NCBI RefSeq assembly: GCF_001613105.1
Contig: NZ_BDBS01000034.1
Coordinates: 1 to 64,000, forward strand
From: Nocardia pseudobrasiliensis NBRC 108224
GTDB lineage: Bacteria; Actinomycetota; Actinomycetes; Mycobacteriales; Mycobacteriaceae
Length of the DNA stretch: 64,000 bases
Direction: 5' to 3'
A program made the position numbers and the translations under genes. Numbering within the stretch: position 1 is the stretch's first letter; each line of letters starts with the position of its first letter. Below the pieces are notes generated by a model. It saw nothing but the letters and a program-made list of their open reading frames with translations. It did no database searches and was not told where the DNA came from. Positions 59,108-64,000 of this stretch are shown here, piece by piece.

Positions 59108-60454
59108 CTACTGATTCCCTCGATAGGACCGGCCGACGACGTCGGCGTACTGCTGGGCCTGATCCAGTGCGGCCCCGACGCCGACCCGCCCGGCGATGGC
59201 CGCGCTGATCTGCTGGCTCACCCGGGTGCCCAGATCCTGGAACTCCGGGATGGTGAGGAATTGGATGCCGGTATACGGAACCGGTTGCAGCGTAGGATGT
59301 TCCGGATCGACGCCCCGCATCGCGGCGAGGGTCAGGGGGCCGTAGGCCCTCGACGCCTCCTTGTACTCCGGTATCTCGTAGGTCGAGACCCGGCTGCCCG
59401 GCGGCACATGCGACCAGCCGAGCCGCTCGCCGACCATGCGGATATAGGGTTTGCCGGTCATCCACGAGATGAACTTCCACGCGGCGTCGGGCCGCGGGCT
59501 GGACTTGGGAATGCCCAGCGACCAGGTGTAGAGCCAGCCGGAATTCGGTTTGCTCGCCACCGGCGCGAGGACGTAGCCGATCTTGCCGACCACCTTGGAC
59601 GACGCGGGATCCTCGAGGACCGAGACCGCGGAGGTGGCGTCGTACCACATGGCGGTATTGCCCTGCGACAGCTGCGTGGCGCATTCACCGAATCCGCTCG
59701 TCGCGGCGCCGGGTTCGCCGTGGGCGCGGACCAGATCGATGTAGAAGCGTACTGCGCGAACGACTTCCGGGCTGGTGAGCTGGGCGTTCCAGTTCTCGTC
59801 GAACCAGCGCCCGCCGAAGGTGTTGATCACGGTGTCCAGCGGCGCGAGCGCCTCGCCCCAGCCGGGCTTGCCGCGCAGGCAGATTCCGGAGCGGCCGCGG
59901 TCGGGATCGTCGAGTTTCGCCGCGAATCGCGCCACCTGATCCCAGGTCGGCTGATCGGGCATGGCGAGTCCGGCCTCGGCGAACAGATCCTTGCGGTACA
60001 TCAGGAACGAGGATTCGCCGTAGAACGGCACCGAATACATATTGCCCTGATACGACAGCGATTTGCGCAGCGACGGAATGAAATCCGCCTCGTCGTAGCC
60101 GGGTGTGGCGCGCGCGTGGTCCGACAGATTCACCAGCCAGCCGTTGGCGGCCCACTGTGGCGTCTCGTAGTTGCTGATCATGACGACGTCGAATTCGCCG
60201 CCGCCGGTGGCCACCGAGGAGGTGATCTTGGCGCGTGCCTCGTTCTCCGACAGCGAGACGAATTTCAGGTGGATGCCGGGGTTGTCGCGCTCGAATTCGT
60301 GCGATAGCGAGATCGCGTCGCGCATCTGGGAATTGGAGACCATGGCGATGGTGACGGTCGTCCCGCCGCCGCCGGTCAGCGAGCCCGCACCGGCGCATCC
60401 GGTGAGGGTCAACAGGGCGGTAATCGCCAGCGCCGCTGCGGTTCTCATATTCAC
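59108..60454 (-). CDS. Sugar/polyol ABC substrate-binding lipoprotein
   Basis: A 448-residue periplasmic-binding-type lipoprotein (SBP_bac_1). Signal ends in lipobox LTGC (Cys near residue 20). The mature part has the two-lobe pattern (ARFAAKLDDP, TSGFGECATQLSQGNTAMWY) of sorbitol/mannitol and other polyol binders. GTG start 60454 overlaps the regulator stop and has GAAGGAGGGG before it; ATG 60448 is an alternative. Confidence 0.86.
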   Translation of the reverse strand: MNMRTAAALAITALLTLTGCAGAGSLTGGGGTTVTIAMVSNSQMRDAISLSHEFERDNPGIHLKFVSLSENEARAKITSSVATGGGEFDVVMISNYETPQWAANGWLVNLSDHARATPGYDEADFIPSLRKSLSYQGNMYSVPFYGESSFLMYRKDLFAEAGLAMPDQPTWDQVARFAAKLDDPDRGRSGICLRGKPGWGEALAPLDTVINTFGGRWFDENWNAQLTSPEVVRAVRFYIDLVRAHGEPGAATSGFGECATQLSQGNTAMWYDATSAVSVLEDPASSKVVGKIGYVLAPVASKPNSGWLYTWSLGIPKSSPRPDAAWKFISWMTGKPYIRMVGERLGWSHVPPGSRVSTYEIPEYKEASRAYGPLTLAAMRGVDPEHPTLQPVPYTGIQFLTIPEFQDLGTRVSQQISAAIAGRVGVGAALDQAQQYADVVGRSYRGNQ

Positions 60455-61439
60455 GGGCGCCCCTCCTTCTGTTCGAGCAGCCACCGCGCGCAGTCGATGT
60501 CGGTGATCAGGATCGTGGCCAGCCCCCCGCGCAGGGCGCCGAGTACCGCCTCGTGGCGCACCGCGCCGCCGCCGATCAGCATGGTGGTGCGGCACGACCG
60601 CACGGCGTCCAGGTCGATCGAGACCGTGCGCGCGGCGAGGGCGCCCGCGATCTCGCTGCCGTCGGCGCGGAAGAATCGGCCGCCGACCTCGCCGATCGCG
60701 CCGAGGCCGCGCAGTTCGTCGAGGATCGCGGTGTCGAGGTAGCTGCCGTCGAACAGCGTGGTCGCGGTGGAGACGGTGCCGACGCCGAACATCATGACGT
60801 CGGCCGCGCGACCGGTGGCCAGGGCGCGACCGAGGATCGAATCGCGGTGCAGCGCGGTGACGGTCGCGGCGTCGGCGTAGAGCGGGGCGTGCAGGCGGAC
60901 CGGGGTGGCCTGCAGTTGGGAGGCGCAGCGGCCGAGGGTGAAATCGACGCCGGTCTGGTAGTCGGAGGAGGTCAGCGCCCCGTCCAGCTGAACCACCGTG
61001 GCACAGCGCGCCGAATTGGACCGCAGTTCGCGGGCGACGGCGATCGTCTCCGGACCCCAGGTGAAGCCGAGCGTGTCGGTGGGGCGCAGCCGCCGTGACA
61101 GCACCCCGACCGCGGCGTGGGCCAGCGATTGCAGCCCGGTCGGCGACCCCTCGGCCAGCGTGCCGAGCACGACCGCCTCGGTCAGCCCGTAGGCCGCCTC
61201 CAATTCGCGTTCGACCTCGCCGTGCACGGTCGCGCGCAGCTCCTCGGGGACGCTGATCTCGATACGAACCAGGCCCAGGGCCCGGGCGCGGGCGATCAGC
61301 CGCCCGGCGGTGGGCGCGAAATACCGAGTACGGCAGCGATTTCCGCCTGTGTGGCGCCGTCGAGGTGATACAGCTGCGCGGCCCGCAGGGCGAGGCGGAC
61401 CTCGTCGGGGGTGCTGGGCTGCGGGGGCACGGCGATCAC
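60451..61439 (-). pseudogene. SorC/DeoR-like sugar-binding regulator, frameshifted in HTH
   Basis: If read from the GTG at 61439 (AGGAAG before it), the protein begins with an N-terminal HTH ending in ATQAEIAAVLGISRP, then hits a stop. The SorC-type continuation (TAGRLIARARALGLVRIEISVP and the sugar-binding domain to the end) is in the next frame. A single missing C in the CCC run around 61311-61315 would join them into about 329 residues, the normal family length. The domain FTWGPETIAVA and DIDCARWLLE segments are SorC-like. Likely repressor of the polyol locus, with the adjacent dyad as operator. Error or genuine loss. Confidence 0.75.
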
Positions 61440-61456
61440 GAATCTTCCTCATCGAA

Positions 61457-61478
61457 CGCGTGATCATCTGCTCACGCG
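61457..61478. promoter_or_regulatory. Operator candidate CGCGTGA-N8-TCACGCG
   Basis: Perfect 7-bp inverted repeat with an 8-bp spacer in the 74-bp divergent gap between the SorC-like regulator and the mannitol dehydrogenase gene. Positioned to control both directions. Confidence 0.6.
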
Positions 61479-61513
61479 GTGAGCTGCTGCTCGGAAACGG
61501 TACCATCGCAGAT

Positions 61514-62959
61514 GTGACGCAGGCAACACTCTCGCTCCCGGCCTATGATCGCTCCGGGTTGTCCACGGGCATCGTTCATTTCGGTGTCGGTGGGTTCCAT
61601 CGCGCCCATCAGGCGATGTACGTCGACCGTTTGCTGCAACGTGGCGGCGCTGAGCACTGGGGGATCTGCGGAGTCGGGGTGCTGCCCGGCGACCGGCGCA
61701 TGCGTGATGTGCTCGCGGCGCAGCGTGGTGAGTACACGCTGTCGGTGCTCGGACCCGGCGACTCCTGGGACACGCGGGTGATCGGCTCGATAGTCGAATA
61801 CTTGTACGCGCCCGACGATCCCGAGGCGGTCCTCGAGAAACTGGCCGATCCGGCGACGCGAATCGTCTCGCTCACCATCACCGAGGGCGGTTACGGAATC
61901 GACCCGGCGACAGGGGAATTCGATGCCGGCAGCCCGTGGATCGCCGCGGATCTGCGCTCGAACGCGGTGCCCGCCACGGTCTTCGGGCTGGTGGCCGAGG
62001 CGCTGGCGCGGCGGCGGGCGCGCGGGCTCGCGCCGTTCACGGTGATGTCGTGCGACAACATCGAGGGTAACGGGGAGGTCGCTCGGCGGGCGTTCGGCGC
62101 CTTCGCGCGGTTGCGCGATCCCGCACTCGGGGACTGGGTGGCCGAGCACGTGCACTTCCCGAGTTCGATGGTGGACCGCATCACGCCCGTGACCCCGCCC
62201 GAGACCGAGGCGGAGATCCTGCGGCGCTATGGGTTTCACGATCGCTGGCCGGTGATCACCGAACCGTTCACCCAGTGGGTGCTACAGGATTCGTTCACGC
62301 TGTCGCGCCCGGCGTTCGAGGAGGTCGGGGTGCAGGTGGTCGAGGATGTCGCACCCTACGAGCTGATGAAGCTGCGCCTGCTCAACGCGAGCCATCAGGC
62401 GCTGGCGTATCTGGGCTATCTGTGCGGATACCGATGGGTGAGCGAAGCGGCCGGCGACCCGCTGTTCGAGCGATTCCTGTTGCGCTACATGGAATCCGAG
62501 GCCACGCCCACGCTGCGCCCGGTGCCCGGGGTCGACCTGGACCGCTACCGGCGCACGCTGATCGAACGCTTCGCCAACCGGGCCATTCCGGACACGCTCG
62601 AGCGGCTGTGCGCGGAGACCTCCGACCGGATCCCGAAGTTCCTCCTGCCGGTGATCCGGGAGCGCCTCGCCGCGGGCGGCGAAATCGACTGCGCCGCAAC
62701 AGTCGTCGCCGCGTGGGCGCGCTACGCCGAGGGCGTCGACGAACAGGGCGAACCGATCGAGGTGGTCGACCGTCTGCGCGACCGCCTCATGCCCCTGGCC
62801 CGATTGCAACGCCACGAGCCGACCGCGTTCCTGGGCGATCGGGCCGTCTTCGGCGACCTGATCGAGCAGCCGCGCTTCGTGCGCGCCTACACCGCGGCGC
62901 TGGCTTCGCTGCATACCAAGGGCGCTCGGGCCACCGTAGGCGAGCTGGTGGGAGGGTGA
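61514..62959 (+). CDS. Mannitol dehydrogenase family protein (polyol dehydrogenase)
   Basis: A 481-residue long-chain polyol dehydrogenase. N-terminal Rossmann motif with HFGVGGFHRAHQAMYVDRL (family start), SCDNIEGNG, and the Lys of KLRLLNASHQALAYLG in the active site. NAD-dependent oxidation of mannitol, arabitol or sorbitol is expected; exact substrate unknown. Divergent from the transport operon across the dyad. Start GTG 61514 has a poor ribosome site but lies just before the family start. Confidence 0.87.
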   Translation: MTQATLSLPAYDRSGLSTGIVHFGVGGFHRAHQAMYVDRLLQRGGAEHWGICGVGVLPGDRRMRDVLAAQRGEYTLSVLGPGDSWDTRVIGSIVEYLYAPDDPEAVLEKLADPATRIVSLTITEGGYGIDPATGEFDAGSPWIAADLRSNAVPATVFGLVAEALARRRARGLAPFTVMSCDNIEGNGEVARRAFGAFARLRDPALGDWVAEHVHFPSSMVDRITPVTPPETEAEILRRYGFHDRWPVITEPFTQWVLQDSFTLSRPAFEEVGVQVVEDVAPYELMKLRLLNASHQALAYLGYLCGYRWVSEAAGDPLFERFLLRYMESEATPTLRPVPGVDLDRYRRTLIERFANRAIPDTLERLCAETSDRIPKFLLPVIRERLAAGGEIDCAATVVAAWARYAEGVDEQGEPIEVVDRLRDRLMPLARLQRHEPTAFLGDRAVFGDLIEQPRFVRAYTAALASLHTKGARATVGELVGG

Positions 62960-62961
62960 CG

Positions 62962-63308
62962 ATGCCGCAAGATGGGTGAGCCTCCGGATTCGGGTCAGTG
63001 GCCGGAAACAGCTACCGCCAGGGCGGCCCGGATCGAGGCCGCGCTGCTCCCCGTGCGCTGGCGGGACCTGGAATTGCCGGTGCCCGGCGGGCATATCCAC
63101 ACCCCGATCCCGACCGGGTTGCCGGACGACCGGAATCAGTTGTCCGGACCCCGAATTCGAGCAGAACCGCACCGCCGTCGTCGCCGAGACACAGGCGCTC
63201 GTCGGCTCCGCCCTGAGTGCTCCGCCGGGCGGGTGGACCGGGCCCTTCGGTGATCAGCTTGCGCTGTCGTATGTCTGGAGCATGCAGACCACCAGCTTGT
63301 CCCAGTAG
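62962..63308 (+). pseudogene. Small ORF broken by two homopolymer frame changes
   Basis: A strong GGAGGG site precedes ATG 62962, but the frame closes after five codons. The next frame (from 62972) reads EPPDSGQWPETATARAA and so on to GLPDDRNQLSGP, then near 63150 the coding character moves to another frame (FEQNRTAVVAETQALV) which ends at 63308, overlapping the convergent gene. Removing one G near 62974-62976 and one C near 63150-63156 would give one reading frame of about 110 residues. I do not recognise a family. Either the sequence has errors or it is a decayed gene. Confidence 0.45.
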
Positions 63309-63664
63309 GGGTCGCCCTTTCCCGCTGCGATAGCGGGCTTCAACTTGCACTCCCCCTGTAGGAGGGCGATCTGCGTTTTATACTGCGATGCGGGAATACC
63401 GCACTGGGCGAACCTCGCCTTCGCGTTCGCCTCGTTGAAGCTGCTGTCGCTGTTGACGATGCCCCCGAACTGCTGGAGCGTTCTCGTTCCCGCCCCTTCC
63501 AGGTTCGATTTCTTCTCCGCATCGTAGAGGGCTCGCAACGCGTGCATGCAGGTTGTGAGCTTGTCGTTGTCGATGGCATGGGCCGGGGCGCTGGCGATGC
63601 CGACCGATCCCGCTACCACGAGGATCCCGGTGACGATGCGCCTAACCGACGCGACAACAGCCAT
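63254..63664 (-). CDS. Small secreted protein with four cysteines
   Basis: A 136-residue exported protein: signal peptide to about residue 31 (SVRRIVTGILVVAGSVGIASAPAHA). The mature 105 residues are helical with four cysteines (TTCMH, AQCGIP, GECKL, VVCML), likely two disulfides. Family unknown. The ATG at 63664 is preferred over 63667 and the upstream in-frame start because GGAGG is spaced best there. Confidence 0.62.
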   Translation of the reverse strand: MAVVASVRRIVTGILVVAGSVGIASAPAHAIDNDKLTTCMHALRALYDAEKKSNLEGAGTRTLQQFGGIVNSDSSFNEANAKARFAQCGIPASQYKTQIALLQGECKLKPAIAAGKGDPYWDKLVVCMLQTYDSAS

Positions 63665-63810
63665 CATGACCTCCACGTCTCGAACAGCGAGCGACCGTCG
63701 CTCACGGTGGGAAAATAGCACCCGATTCCGCCGAACCGGCGCAACTAGCGATCTGATCCGATATGTCGGAAATCGGTGCTGTCGAACGTGTAGCCCATCG
63801 AGTCCGGCGG

Positions 63811-64000
63811 TCAGCCGACCGTCGCAGCGTGTGCCTCCGCCCCGTCGAGACGCCGCATCAGTTCGCTCGTGGTCACCACCGTCCCGCAGCGCCGGGCCAC
63901 ATAGTTCAATGCCATCAGGTGTTCCTCGCGAGAGAAGTCCGCGGTGGCGTCGAGTACCAGGTGGGGGCGGATGTCGCTCATGAATGCCTCTGCGGCGCTG
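63811..64000 (-). CDS. C-terminal end of an isochorismatase/cysteine hydrolase family protein (partial)
   Basis: Only the last 63 residues are visible; the gene begins beyond the window. The segment with DIRPHLVLDATADFSREEH and ALNYVARRCGTVVTTSEL resembles the C-terminal part of isochorismatase-like hydrolases (a variable helix after the Cys region ends in VVTT). Catalytic residues are outside the window, so the family is tentative. Confidence 0.5.
   Translation of the reverse strand, partial: SAAEAFMSDIRPHLVLDATADFSREEHLMALNYVARRCGTVVTTSELMRRLDGAEAHAATVG

Noticed and set aside
1..64000. CRISPR array, tRNA, rRNA, insertion sequence or phage genes
   Set aside because: No direct-repeat/spacer pattern, no cloverleaf or rRNA sequence, and no transposase, integrase or structural phage gene was found anywhere in the window.

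Overview
The window is about 64 kb of very GC-rich DNA (GC-dominated third codon positions, frequent GTG starts, 4-bp ATGA/GTGA gene overlaps). Lsr2, an EspC-like type VII secretion substrate, a DUF3558 lipoprotein, a CvnA-D conservon and a HelR-type RNA polymerase motor all point to a mycolic-acid actinomycete, most likely Nocardia (inference; no rRNA is present). I see no rRNA, tRNA, CRISPR array, insertion sequence or phage gene. It looks like a chromosomal accessory and metabolic region.

Left part. 0-5.8 kb: an ImmA/IrrE-like metalloprotease (cut by the window edge), a 7-TM MAB_1171c-like protein and an XRE regulator face an operon for a DRE-TIM lyase, a ketopantoate-reductase-like enzyme and an MFS exporter, with three identical-architecture palindromes between them. 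5.9-10.4 kb: a palindrome resembling the rifamycin-associated element (RAE), an alpha/beta hydrolase and HelR, then an orphan ribosomal L7/L12 gene and a GAF-ANTAR protein. 10.4-13 kb: a D-amino-acid oxidase and an EthA-like Baeyer-Villiger monooxygenase. 13-16.3 kb: a type VII secretion trio. 16.3-19.6 kb: a split FluG/NodGS pair plus a hydrolase. 19.6-27.3 kb: Lsr2, a secreted lipase, a YhgE-type membrane protein with a degenerate ABC ATPase, an AraC regulator and small secreted or membrane proteins.

Centre. 27.3-31.8 kb is a coherent tartrate-to-glycerate module (LysR regulator, tartrate/malate dehydrogenase, 2-hydroxycarboxylate symporter, glycerate kinase) with a double palindrome as likely operator. 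31.9 kb: a polysaccharide-deacetylase lipoprotein. 33.1-37 kb: a complete conservon (histidine kinase, roadblock, DUF742, GTPase). 37-46.6 kb: a gamma-glutamyltransferase homologue followed by a Gsi/Dpp-type peptide importer with twin binding lipoproteins and one fused double ATPase whose two cassettes are joined by an unusual linker of about 40 imperfect hexapeptide repeats.

Right part. 46.6-55.0 kb holds the most unusual locus: nine minus-strand genes, seven of whose eight junctions are 4-bp overlaps or very short gaps, encoding an MFS exporter, a JmjC-like oxygenase, an alpha-oxoamine synthase, a CitE-like lyase, an acylating aldehyde dehydrogenase, a hydroxy-oxo-acid aldolase, an ornithine-cyclodeaminase-like enzyme, a MaoC hydratase and a cyclase. 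It reads as a small NRPS/PKS-free biosynthetic cluster building a keto or hydroxy amino-acid product. 55.2 kb: a YdcF-like protein. 56.3-63 kb: a polyol uptake and oxidation locus (UgpC-type ATPase, two permeases, binding protein, SorC-like regulator, mannitol dehydrogenase) with an operator-like dyad. The end carries a broken small ORF, a secreted four-cysteine protein and the end of an isochorismatase-like gene.

Three loci (the cyclase near 46.81 kb, the SorC-like regulator near 61.31 kb, the small ORF at 62.97-63.15 kb) are interrupted by single-base changes in homopolymer runs, so either sequence errors or real lesions affect them.
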